From Sphingorhabdus sp. (GTDB taxonomy: Bacteria; Pseudomonadota; Alphaproteobacteria; Sphingomonadales; Sphingomonadaceae): DNA of 64,000 nucleotides. The position numbers were made by a program, and so were the translations under genes. Of the stretch, positions 56,306 through 64,000 are shown one piece after another. Numbering within the stretch: the stretch's first letter is position 1; every line of letters starts with the position of its first letter. The DNA lies in NCBI RefSeq assembly GCF_023910635.1, contig NZ_JAAVVZ010000009.1:46865-110864 (forward strand), written 5' to 3'. Under the pieces are notes generated by a model. The model saw only the letters and a program-made list of their open reading frames with translations, did no database searches and was not told the origin of the DNA.

Positions 56306-57616
56306 TTAAGCTTGTTCGCGGACCCTTGTCATAAAAATTGCGGCAATCAAAAGGAAGCTGCCGGCGAGCATTATGACATTCTGCGGATTTCCGCCTAAGA
56401 TGCTATCATAAAACAACGGTAGCGTGACCGTTTGAATCAACATCGGGATGACGATCATCATGTTGAAGATGCCCATATACACGCCGGTTCTTTCTGGCGG
56501 GATTGACCGCGCGACGATGACATAAGGGTTGCCCATGATGCTGGCCCAGCCAAGTCCAATACCGACCATCGGGATGAAAAGCAGAGAGGACTTTTCAATA
56601 TAGGGCAAAGTCAGCATGGCGATGCCTGCGAATCCAATGCTGACGACATGCATGATTTTTGGCCCGAACCGGCGCGAAAAAGGGATCAAGGCAAAGCCGG
56701 CCAGAAACGCAACGAAATTGTAAAAGCCACCAATTTGACCATTGAGCAACGCCGCATCCCGATACCCTTGGGAGGCCGCATCCGTGGTGTCAAACACGCC
56801 CCGCGCCAGGGCATTAACAATATATTGCCAGTAACAAAACATGCCATACCATTGAAATAGCATCATCAGGACGAGCTGACGCATAGTAAGCGGCATGTCC
56901 CGGATGGCGTTCCATATTTCCAAAATAGTCGCTTTAGGCGTCAAGGGATTTGCACGAATGTGTTTGATCTGCGCTTCGCTGAGCGGAAGTTCGCGTATGC
57001 GGAATACGGACCATGCGATGGTGGTAATCGACAGAAACGCGCCCGTATAAAATGCAGCATGGGCAATGTGGGGAATACCGTTGGCGTCAACCGCATCCTT
57101 ATTCATGCCTAAAGCCACAAAGATGACCGGCGCGAGATAGGCGAGTGTTTGCGCCAGCCCGGTAAAGCTGGCCTGCATCAGGAACCCGGCTGGTTGCTGC
57201 TGCGTAACGAGGCGATCACTAACATAGGCACGATAAGGTTCCATCGTGATGTTATTTGCAGCGTCCAGAATCCACAGGAGACTGACGGCCATCCATAGTG
57301 CCGCGCTTAACGGCATCAACAGAAGGCATATGCTGCACAAAAGCGCGCCAATAAGGAAATACGGCGTCCGGCGACCATATTTGGACAATGTCCGGTCACT
57401 CATTGCGCCCACGATCGGTTGCACGATCAGGCCCGTTACCGGCCCCGCCAAAAACAGCAATGGCAGCGTAGATTCTTCCGCGCCCAAATAATTATAAATC
57501 GGGCCCATATTGCTTTGTTGCAGACCAAAGCTGAACTGGAGGCCAAAGAAACCCAGGTTCATCTGAGCAAGATTGGCAATGGACAATATTGGTTTTTGAA
57601 TTGCTTGTTCTGACAT
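56306..57616 (-). CDS. MFS sugar transporter (glycoside-pentoside-hexuronide/SLC45-like)
   Basis: 436 residues with about twelve helices. N-terminal 'MNLGFFGLQFSFGLQQSNMG' and 'VGAMSDRTLSKYGRRTPYFL' (the MFS loop 2-3 signature) place it with sucrose/maltose-type transporters of Sphingomonadales, Caulobacter and Xanthomonas. It likely carries sucrose or a related disaccharide across the inner membrane. Its GTG/ATG start region abuts the ROK kinase stop (one base shared), showing one operon with the kinase, GH68 enzyme and receptor. Confidence 0.88.
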   Translation of the reverse strand: MSEQAIQKPILSIANLAQMNLGFFGLQFSFGLQQSNMGPIYNYLGAEESTLPLLFLAGPVTGLIVQPIVGAMSDRTLSKYGRRTPYFLIGALLCSICLLLMPLSAALWMAVSLLWILDAANNITMEPYRAYVSDRLVTQQQPAGFLMQASFTGLAQTLAYLAPVIFVALGMNKDAVDANGIPHIAHAAFYTGAFLSITTIAWSVFRIRELPLSEAQIKHIRANPLTPKATILEIWNAIRDMPLTMRQLVLMMLFQWYGMFCYWQYIVNALARGVFDTTDAASQGYRDAALLNGQIGGFYNFVAFLAGFALIPFSRRFGPKIMHVVSIGFAGIAMLTLPYIEKSSLLFIPMVGIGLGWASIMGNPYVIVARSIPPERTGVYMGIFNMMIVIPMLIQTVTLPLFYDSILGGNPQNVIMLAGSFLLIAAIFMTRVREQA

Positions 57617-58512
57617 TACGCCCCCTCCATTGCGCGCTCTGCCAACACAAATGCGCCCAATAATCCTGAATTATCGCCAAGCGCTGGCGCCATGATGATA
57701 CTGCTGGGGGACACTGCGAAGTAATCGCCGGCCAACATATCAGCGACCTTGCGCACGCGCTCTATCAGTCCGGGGGTCTTCATAACCCCCCCGCCCAGAA
57801 TAATCTCGTCGGGTGCCAGAACCGATTGCAGCGTGACGGCAAGTTGCGCCAGATACCAGGCAATCATTTCATGCGCGGGATGGGTATCCGGCAAATCGGA
57901 CAAGGTTGCGCCAAATCGTTTCAGGATCGCCGGGCCACTGACAAGCCCTTCGCAGCAATCGGCGTGGAAGGGACATACCCCGGCGAACCGAGTATCTGCG
58001 GGGTGACGGGGTAGTCGCATATGCCCCATTTCGGGATGGCCTTTGCCATGCATGGGAACGCCGTTGATGACCGTCCCGCCGCCGACGCCCGTGCCAATGG
58101 TCACATAAACCGATGTGTGATTGTCTGCGCCTGCGGCGCGGCCCCATCTTGCCTCCCCAAGCGCAGCGCCATTCACATCCGTATCAATACCGACCGGAAC
58201 ACCCAAAGCGGCGCGCAGTGCGGGAGCAAAATTGAAATTGCTCCACCCCGGCTTGGTCGTTTTGTTGATATGCCCCCAAGTTTCAGACGCAGGGTCCAAA
58301 TCCAGCGGGCCAAAGCTTGATATACCAAGTGCCGATATAGGGCCCTGATCAGCGAACCAATCCATGATGTTCTGCAACACGGTTTCGGGCGAAGACGTTG
58401 GGATCACCATGCGGGCTTCAATGTCATTAGGACCAGTGCCAACGCCCATGACGATCTTTGTGCCGCCCGCCTCAATCCCGCCGACACGCGCATTGATGCG
58501 GTAATTGTTCAT
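57616..58512 (-). CDS. ROK-family sugar kinase, probable fructokinase
   Basis: 298 residues: ATP motif 'GIEAGGTKIVMGVG', 'PVGIDTDVNGAALGEARWG', 'VYVTIGTGVGGGTVINGV' and the zinc site 'CPFHADCCEGLVSGPA' (CxxHxxCxEG). Phosphorylates a hexose released from sucrose. Position between a GH68 gene and an MFS transporter makes fructose (or glucose) the likely substrate. Its ATG overlaps the GH68 stop by four bases. Confidence 0.93.
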   Translation of the reverse strand: MNNYRINARVGGIEAGGTKIVMGVGTGPNDIEARMVIPTSSPETVLQNIMDWFADQGPISALGISSFGPLDLDPASETWGHINKTTKPGWSNFNFAPALRAALGVPVGIDTDVNGAALGEARWGRAAGADNHTSVYVTIGTGVGGGTVINGVPMHGKGHPEMGHMRLPRHPADTRFAGVCPFHADCCEGLVSGPAILKRFGATLSDLPDTHPAHEMIAWYLAQLAVTLQSVLAPDEIILGGGVMKTPGLIERVRKVADMLAGDYFAVSPSSIIMAPALGDNSGLLGAFVLAERAMEGA

Positions 58513-59645
58513 GCCTGTTTCGGTCCGGACGCCAACGTTGCCGTTGCTCCATCTAAAACTATTTTTATCATGGGAGCAAGTGAACCGCCGAAATGGGTGC
58601 GTGCGTCGTCGGAACTTAATATTTGTAATCCGGCGTTCGGATAATCTGTGAAGCTGGTGACGCGCAAATCATTTAGAACTTGCCAGCTATAGGCCTGTCT
58701 GGGTTCGCTTGCCGGATTGGCAATGACAAGCCCGCTGCCATTTAACGGCGTGTATGGGCCCGATATTGTCTCTGCAACCATGCCATATAATCCGGTGGGC
58801 CCGGCGGGGCCGTCTGGCGCAAAAACCAAGTTCTGCGTCGACCAAAACAGATAATATAGATCGTTCCTAAACAACAGATGTGGCCGTTCGAGTTCGTTAT
58901 TCAATGAATCTGCGACGACCAAAGGTGGTAATAAATCCCATTGGGTGTGCGCCTCCGAGGAACTCCGCGCCCATCCTACGCATCCGTTATGGCTGCTGCT
59001 CGATTGTGCGAGAGAGGCTGCAAATAACAAATAACTTGCACCGTCAGCGGGATCACAAAAATAAGCAGGGTCGCGAAATGCCTTAACTGTGCCCGGTTTT
59101 CCGTCAAGTTGATCGACGATAACATAATGCTGGCCATCACTTTTAACCGATTCAATGGGGGGTGACCAACCCGTTAGCTGCGGCAATTCGTCAGCGAATG
59201 TCAAAGTCGCCTGTGTCTGAAACAGCCGCTGTTGCCATCCACCAGAGGTGCCGGTCAATCCTGCTGCGGTGTAGAATAAAGTTACATGATGTGCATCGGT
59301 CAATATTGCGGATCCCGACCATTCACGATTACCCGGGTTTAGACCGGCGGGCAAAACGAAACCTAAATCGGTCCACTGCCCCGACTTTTCATGCAAAAGC
59401 CGGATGCGGGCGTGCAGGTGTCGGTCAATAGGATCACCCGATGCAGGGGCGGCCAGCACCATCCACAATGTGCCGTTTGCGACGTCAGCAACGCTACCAT
59501 CCGGGTTTTGGACTGGCCAATAATCCCAATGATCAAAGCCGGGCACGGTGCCGTATCGGTCGCCTGCCGCAATGACCGATGCGGCTGGGATTGGCGCAGC
59601 GGCAATCGACGCAACGTGTTTGGGAGTCCAGAACGATGCGATCAC
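58509..59645 (-). CDS. GH68 family enzyme (levansucrase/invertase type), no signal peptide
   Basis: 378 residues. GH68 catalytic triad in order: nucleophile Asp41 ('GFDHWDYWPVQN'), transition-state Asp192 ('AFRDPAYF') and acid/base Glu253 ('NNELERPHLLF'), with 'NREWSGSAIL' in between. GH68 enzymes cleave sucrose and either hydrolyse it or polymerise fructose to levan. The N-terminus shows no signal peptide, so it probably acts on sucrose already taken up, with the ROK kinase next. It lies directly downstream of the TonB-dependent receptor. Confidence 0.92.
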   Translation of the reverse strand: MIASFWTPKHVASIAAAPIPAASVIAAGDRYGTVPGFDHWDYWPVQNPDGSVADVANGTLWMVLAAPASGDPIDRHLHARIRLLHEKSGQWTDLGFVLPAGLNPGNREWSGSAILTDAHHVTLFYTAAGLTGTSGGWQQRLFQTQATLTFADELPQLTGWSPPIESVKSDGQHYVIVDQLDGKPGTVKAFRDPAYFCDPADGASYLLFAASLAQSSSSHNGCVGWARSSSEAHTQWDLLPPLVVADSLNNELERPHLLFRNDLYYLFWSTQNLVFAPDGPAGPTGLYGMVAETISGPYTPLNGSGLVIANPASEPRQAYSWQVLNDLRVTSFTDYPNAGLQILSSDDARTHFGGSLAPMIKIVLDGATATLASGPKQA

Positions 59646-59692
59646 AACGGTGCCTTATAAAACGAACTATGAATTGGATTTTCTAATACACG

Positions 59693-59721
59693 CCCACCTC
59701 GATACCGAGGAGGGCGTGCTG
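59693..59721 (-). terminator. Stem-loop between receptor and GH68 gene
   Basis: Arms CACGCCC and GGGCGTG with an inner CTCG/CGAG stem and a four-base loop. The trailing T run is weak on the minus strand, so it may reduce rather than stop read-through from the receptor gene into the enzyme genes. Confidence 0.45.
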
Positions 59722-59730
59722 TAGATTGGA

Positions 59731-62178
59731 TTAAAAATCAATCCGAACAGATGCGGATACGGTGCGACCATTGATGGATCGTGCCCGTATGATACCGTTC
59801 GTTGGAATGGAACCTTCTTCGCTTTCGGTGAAACCTTGCGTGTTGAAGAAGTTATTGGCGTTCAATGACAACTGCACTTTTTCCATGGGGCGCACGTTGA
59901 AGAACGCATTCACCTGGGTGAAAGCAGGCAGCTTCAACTCATTGCTGTCCTGCGCGTAACTGGCAGATGTCCCGACAATATTGGCACCCACGGTAAAACG
60001 ATCACCATCATATTGCGGCGTGACCTGATACACCAATTGCGCTTGCCGACGGGGGCGTTTGCCTTCGTTCGCAGGCGAAATATTGTCGCGGCTGATGCTT
60101 GCATCGGTATAGGTTCCCGACGCCGTCAGCGAAAATGGTCCGCTGCGATAGCTTCCCTCTAGCTCTAGTCCCGTCGCCTTATACGCACGGCTAAACACTT
60201 TTTGGGTTGTCGCTTCGAAATTTTCTTCTTCTGTGGTGGCGCGGAACAAGGTTCCGAAAATCTGCAAACCATCAGACGAATATTTCGCACCCAATTCGGC
60301 TTGATTAACAAAATCAACCGCAACGTCATCGTTAAGCAGTTGACCGCTCGTTACGCTGATATTGTTGCTGTTCAGCAATATTCTGTCCGCGTTGGCCCGT
60401 CCGCCGCGACTATATCGTGCAAACACGGCAAGGTCGCTGGTTATCCGATAATTCACACCGCCCGAATAGGACCAATAATTTGTGTTATAGTTGATGGGTT
60501 GCGGACTGGTAAGTTGCAGGACGGTAACCTTGGTTTCAGGTACCGAAATTGTGCCGTTGCCGTTGACATCTTTGGTGACAACAGGGCCATCGGCGGTCAC
60601 AAATCCACGTGCTTCCAATGAATCGTAACGTATGGACCCGTCAATCGAAAGGCGATCGGTGTCATAGCTTAACGAAGCAAATGGGGCGTTGATATTGTAG
60701 TCGACATCATAAGCGCGGCGGCAGCAATTGCCGAAGAATGTGGCACCATAGCCCACAAGTCCATTTTCCGTCTGCAACACACCAGCCGCGTTACGGACAT
60801 TGATAAGCGCCGCATTATTGCCAATCGGCTCCAAAAGATAGCTGTTCCAATTCCATGTCGTCGCCAAAGACTGGCTCGATTTGTAGAGCCCGGCCGTTGC
60901 CGTCACATTACCACCACCGGCATCCATCGTCTTCGAAAGACGAATGTCATTTACGATGTTGTTCAGGCTTTCGATTTCGGTGTTGAACAGCACGACGGGG
61001 ATGAGCAAGTTGGTACCGGCATATGCCTGTCCTGCTTTTGGTCCATTGGCGTAAGACAAAGTCGAACCTGCGCCGCCAATTCCGTTGGCGACCGATTGCG
61101 CGGTATCAATGCCCGAAGGGAATGGAGATACAAATTTGCCGGAAACATCAGAATATTTGAATTTTTCCGTCAGCGTCAAGCCATCAGCGATTTCAACCTG
61201 CGCCTCAAAACCGACCGAGTTAACCAGTGGCCTTTGACCATCCCGAATATCGCTTATGGCAGCATTATTGTTGCCATCCAAACCGAGGACTCGCGTGAAG
61301 TTCACGCTGTGCAGCGTATCTTGATTAGGACTGAGATTAGGCAGACCTTGGTATTTTGGATCAGAGTTTGTGCCGGTAACCCGCACGGGGCTTGGTAGAT
61401 ACCCAATGGCACGATCATCAAGACGCTTGAAGTTCAACCGGATGAAGCCGTTCGCCAGTTCCTTTGTGATGTTGGCTTTGATCTGGTAACCTTTATTGCC
61501 ATCATATCCAGCGCGGCGCGGGCCTTCACCCTGGCGGTAAAAGCCACCAACATGGAAGCGAACCGTATCGGTCAACGCTCCACCATAATCCGCATCAAGG
61601 CGATATTCACCATAATCAAGGCCAAGTGATCCTTGGACCGACCCACCTTCTTGCTCGCCTGTTTTCGAAATCAGGTTGATGACGCCGCCAGGGGCATTGG
61701 ACGCAAAGGTCGACGCCGATCCGCCACGAACCGACTCAACGCGCCGGACGTTGAAATCTGAACGCAAAAATATGTCCGCATTGCCAAAGGCGATGTCGCC
61801 AAATTCTAAAACGGGCAAACCATCTTCTTGAAGTTGCAGAAACTTCGATCCGCCCGATGCGACAGGAAGGCCGCGAACTGATATATTGGCATTGCCTTCG
61901 CCGCCGGAGCTTTCCGAACGCATACCGGGCAAGTTGCGAAACAATTCGGCAACGGATCGCGGCGCGGCATTGGCAATGGCCTCTTCGCTGATTGAGCTGA
62001 CAGAGATCGAAGTTTCAAGCTTGTTTTGGCCACGTGAAACAGCGGTAACTACTATCTCGTCATCGGTCACGGTCGCATCTTGAATCGGTGCTTCTTGGGC
62101 GGCAGCAGATGAAGCAACTCCGGTAGCTAAAGCAATCGCAAGTGTCGAAGCGAGCGCGCGGTTATATCGAATTTTCAT
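59731..62178 (-). CDS. TonB-dependent outer-membrane receptor, sucrose-locus type
   Basis: 815 residues. Signal peptide 'MKIRYNRALASTLAIALATG' ending near ASSAAAQ, then a TonB box-like 'DDEIVVTAVSR', plug domain with 'NISVRGLPVASGGSKFLQLQ' and 'VRGGSASTFASNAPGGVINL', and a 22-strand barrel ending in aromatic 'SVRIDF'. It imports a ligand too large or scarce for porins, here most likely sucrose or an oligosaccharide. GGGGAGGAA precedes ATG 62178. First gene of the sugar operon, divergent from the LacI gene. Confidence 0.95.
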   Translation of the reverse strand: MKIRYNRALASTLAIALATGVASSAAAQEAPIQDATVTDDEIVVTAVSRGQNKLETSISVSSISEEAIANAAPRSVAELFRNLPGMRSESSGGEGNANISVRGLPVASGGSKFLQLQEDGLPVLEFGDIAFGNADIFLRSDFNVRRVESVRGGSASTFASNAPGGVINLISKTGEQEGGSVQGSLGLDYGEYRLDADYGGALTDTVRFHVGGFYRQGEGPRRAGYDGNKGYQIKANITKELANGFIRLNFKRLDDRAIGYLPSPVRVTGTNSDPKYQGLPNLSPNQDTLHSVNFTRVLGLDGNNNAAISDIRDGQRPLVNSVGFEAQVEIADGLTLTEKFKYSDVSGKFVSPFPSGIDTAQSVANGIGGAGSTLSYANGPKAGQAYAGTNLLIPVVLFNTEIESLNNIVNDIRLSKTMDAGGGNVTATAGLYKSSQSLATTWNWNSYLLEPIGNNAALINVRNAAGVLQTENGLVGYGATFFGNCCRRAYDVDYNINAPFASLSYDTDRLSIDGSIRYDSLEARGFVTADGPVVTKDVNGNGTISVPETKVTVLQLTSPQPINYNTNYWSYSGGVNYRITSDLAVFARYSRGGRANADRILLNSNNISVTSGQLLNDDVAVDFVNQAELGAKYSSDGLQIFGTLFRATTEEENFEATTQKVFSRAYKATGLELEGSYRSGPFSLTASGTYTDASISRDNISPANEGKRPRRQAQLVYQVTPQYDGDRFTVGANIVGTSASYAQDSNELKLPAFTQVNAFFNVRPMEKVQLSLNANNFFNTQGFTESEEGSIPTNGIIRARSINGRTVSASVRIDF

Positions 62179-62251
62179 AATTCCTCCCCAATTGAACGTC
62201 GCGAGGGAATTAAACCACTGTTCCATCGCATACCTGTAAACGGTATAAAGA

Positions 62252-62292
62252 AATTAAATCGATTGCAATAACAAAATGCAATCGATTTAATT
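62252..62292. promoter_or_regulatory. 41-bp inverted repeat, likely LacI-family operator
   Basis: AATTAAATCGATTGCA, a 9-base A-rich spacer, then TGCAATCGATTTAATT: perfect 16-bp arms. Each arm holds an AATCGATT core, like a LacI-type half palindrome, so the site could seat two dimers. It lies 74 bases before the receptor start and 62 before the LacI gene. Confidence 0.75.
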
Positions 62293-62354
62293 CACCCTTA
62301 GCCCATCATGGGCCGCTAATTTTTCTTGCTTTCTAATACATCTGGAACAAAGCC

Positions 62355-63410
62355 ATGGCGATGACCAAACGACCAGCCAGAACCCAAGATGTTCCCATTC
62401 CCATAGATGTGCGCGCGCGCACGATCACAGATATTGCGCGGTTGGCTGGTGTTTCGGCTGGCACTGTGTCCCGGGCGCTGAGCGGCTCATCCTTAGTAAA
62501 ACCGCGCACCAGCGAGAAAATCCGGATGCTGGCTACCGCGCATGGCTTCAGCCCAAATATTGCTGCACGCAATCTGCGGACACGCCGCACGGGTGCTGTC
62601 GGCGTCATCATACCTTTGGGGCATGAGGCGGGGCAACATATTTCAGACCCGTTCTTTATGGCATTGCTCGGTCACCTCGCCGACGCGTTGACGGATCGCG
62701 GTTATGACTTATTGCTGTCCCGCGTGCTGCCATCGAACAAAGACTGGTTAGCTCAGTTCGTCGACTCAGGTCGCGTAGACGGCGTCATTATTATCGGACA
62801 GTCTGATCAATCTGCAGTGCTCGACGAAGTAGCATCGCGCTATCTGCCTATAGTGGTTTGGGGCGGTCACATCGAAGGACAGGTTTACTGTTCGGTCGGC
62901 TCGGACAACAAGTTGGGTGGACGCCTAGCAACCGAACATCTGATTAACAAAGGATGCAGACGCATTGCCTTTTTCGGTGATGCCGCTGCACCAGAAATAG
63001 CACAGCGACTTGATGGCTGCCGCGAGGCATTGGCGGAGGCGGGTATTGACGCAACGATTGACTATCTGCCTGTCCATCTCACCGCCGAAAACGCCCACCC
63101 AGCAATCTTGGCGCGACTGAGCGAAAATCGCATAGTCCCGGACGGAATCGTTGCGGCATCAGATGTCGTAGGAATGAGCGCGCTTCGTGCACTGTCTGAA
63201 TTTGGTTTAAGTGTCCCATCTGATGTGCGCGTGGTGGGTTATGACGACCTTTCGATAGCAGCACAAACTACTCCACCGCTTTCATCGATTAAACAGGACT
63301 TGGCGACCGGCGCGGCACACCTCGTTGATATTCTTTTTCGGCGGATGGCGGGTGAGGCAACGGAGTCTGTTGTAATGGCTCCAAGCTTGATTTGCCGATC
63401 ATCCACCTAA
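62355..63410 (+). CDS. LacI-family transcriptional regulator of the sucrose locus
   Basis: 351 residues. N-terminal LacI helix-turn-helix 'ITDIARLAGVSAGTVSRALSG' (given as 'TDIARLAGVSAGTVSRALSG') and hinge 'NIAARNLRTRRTGAVGVIIP', then a periplasmic-binding-like sensor domain ('VDGVIIIGQSDQSAV', 'VVGYDDLSIAAQTTPPLSSI'). It should bind the perfect inverted repeat just upstream and repress receptor, GH68, kinase and transporter genes until sugar is present. Confidence 0.94.
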   Translation: MAMTKRPARTQDVPIPIDVRARTITDIARLAGVSAGTVSRALSGSSLVKPRTSEKIRMLATAHGFSPNIAARNLRTRRTGAVGVIIPLGHEAGQHISDPFFMALLGHLADALTDRGYDLLLSRVLPSNKDWLAQFVDSGRVDGVIIIGQSDQSAVLDEVASRYLPIVVWGGHIEGQVYCSVGSDNKLGGRLATEHLINKGCRRIAFFGDAAAPEIAQRLDGCREALAEAGIDATIDYLPVHLTAENAHPAILARLSENRIVPDGIVAASDVVGMSALRALSEFGLSVPSDVRVVGYDDLSIAAQTTPPLSSIKQDLATGAAHLVDILFRRMAGEATESVVMAPSLICRSST

Positions 63411-63982
63411 TTTACCTTATCGCAATGAGGTACTGGCCGTGATCATGAGAGAAAAGATAATAGTTTTGTTTTCAGCTCGCTCCTGTTCACTCTCCTGCGA
63501 CTGCACCCACCGCTGCGGATACTCTAATATCTGCAGGATACCCTCATCCTCCAAATTTCAATGTGTCATGCAGGACGAAAAGCGGGTAGGCCGCTCTCGG
63601 CCCAGTTTCTGCCTGTTCCGATTACCTAGACAAATGTCCGCTTGTGGATGTTACTATGCCGCCGGAAATGTCAGCCATGTTGTCATGTCCGGACAAGCAG
63701 CTTCGAGGACAACATCGCAGAAAGCTGCCATTCCAGACACACATAATGGGGAAAGGCGGTTCTCGCTAACTTTTCGGACGTTCGTTAAGCGTTTTGCATT
63801 TCGCAAATCCTGCCATTGGTACATCTCGCAAATTACTATTGCCAGCGACCGGCTCTGCGGATCAGATCAGTAGGCGCTAATGGCTTACCTATACTAACAC
63901 TACTTTGGCAGATTTGTAATTTGGGGGATTCCCTTTTTGTCCGATCGGTGATTCATAGGGAGCTAGCTTATGGAGGCTGGCG
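63411..63982. other. No convincing gene; possible decayed sequence
   Basis: About 570 bases after the LacI gene. A 144-codon open frame on the plus strand (63439-63873) has Cys-rich, low-complexity content and no ribosome site, so it is not called. Short TGTCCG motifs recur, including the palindrome TGTCCGGACA. Confidence 0.45.
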
Positions 63983-64000
63983 ATGGTTGGTGATTGGCGG
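63983..64000 (+). other. Possible start of an ORF cut by the window end
   Basis: ATGGTTGGTGATTGGCGG would encode 'MVGDWR' and runs off the window. The preceding GGGGGATTCCCTTTTTGTCC could be an element end, but too little is visible to name it. Confidence 0.2.

Noticed and set aside
63439..63873. 144-codon open frame after the LacI gene
   Set aside because: Cys/Ser/Arg-rich content without a recognisable fold, no ribosome site, and the composition of non-coding DNA.

Overview
The window reads as a chromosomal segment of an alphaproteobacterium of the order Sphingomonadales, probably near Sphingopyxis or Sphingorhabdus. The genus is inferred, not shown. Supporting signs are the order eno-ftsB-pdhA-pdhB with a lipoyl-bearing E1 beta, dnaG next to rpoD, carA/carB with yqeY, and a sucrose locus built on a TonB-dependent receptor. 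Many genes are tightly packed with ATGA or TGATG overlaps.

Layout. 1-6.6 kb: a low-oxygen/stress island with a beta-CASP metallo-hydrolase (cut by the window edge), a triple-BON protein, Hsp20, a haem-PAS FixL-type kinase with FixJ, and a host-attachment-type protein. It ends in two truncated, divergently oriented genes (cation P-type ATPase and TauE/SafE transporter) joined head to head at about 6020. 6.8-8.3 kb: a small cassette with an MvdD-like ATP-grasp ligase, a 76-residue peptide with an Asp/Ser/Thr-rich tail, and a divergent XRE regulator. I read it as a candidate graspetide (omega-ester/amide RiPP) system, the best candidate here for something undescribed. 8.5-53 kb: mostly housekeeping genes (tRNA-Asn, nadK, moaA, mfd, sdhE, recG, tyrS, namZ, MoxR/VWA pair, rpoD, dnaG, yqeY, carA, carB, greA, rhomboid, an envelope-stress operon, eno, ftsB, pdhAB, trmFO, nnrD, gyrA, a TPR protein, an Lrp regulator and an atypical histidine kinase). 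53.2-56.0 kb: two tRNAs followed by a complete IS21-family element. 56.3-63.4 kb: a sucrose-uptake locus (MFS transporter, ROK sugar kinase, GH68 enzyme, TonB-dependent receptor) with a divergent LacI regulator and a long perfect inverted repeat between receptor and regulator. The last 590 bases hold no convincing gene.

The housekeeping part carries several repeat families. There are MITE-like elements with about 33-bp terminal inverted repeats, whose end bases supply the stop codons of up to three neighbouring genes. There are GC-rich palindromes that flank DUF559 genes, one set of which sits in frame inside carA. There are 108-bp palindromic units, two of them identical, and a 21-bp tandem array running into the gyrA stop codon. 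A second, ghost copy of the carB start lies 610 bp upstream of the real one, with a broken DUF559 gene in between.

How the parts may work together: the FixL/FixJ pair probably switches the adjacent stress genes when oxygen falls. In the sucrose locus the receptor brings the sugar across the outer membrane and the MFS protein across the inner one. The cytoplasmic GH68 enzyme then splits it and the ROK kinase phosphorylates the released hexose, under LacI control.
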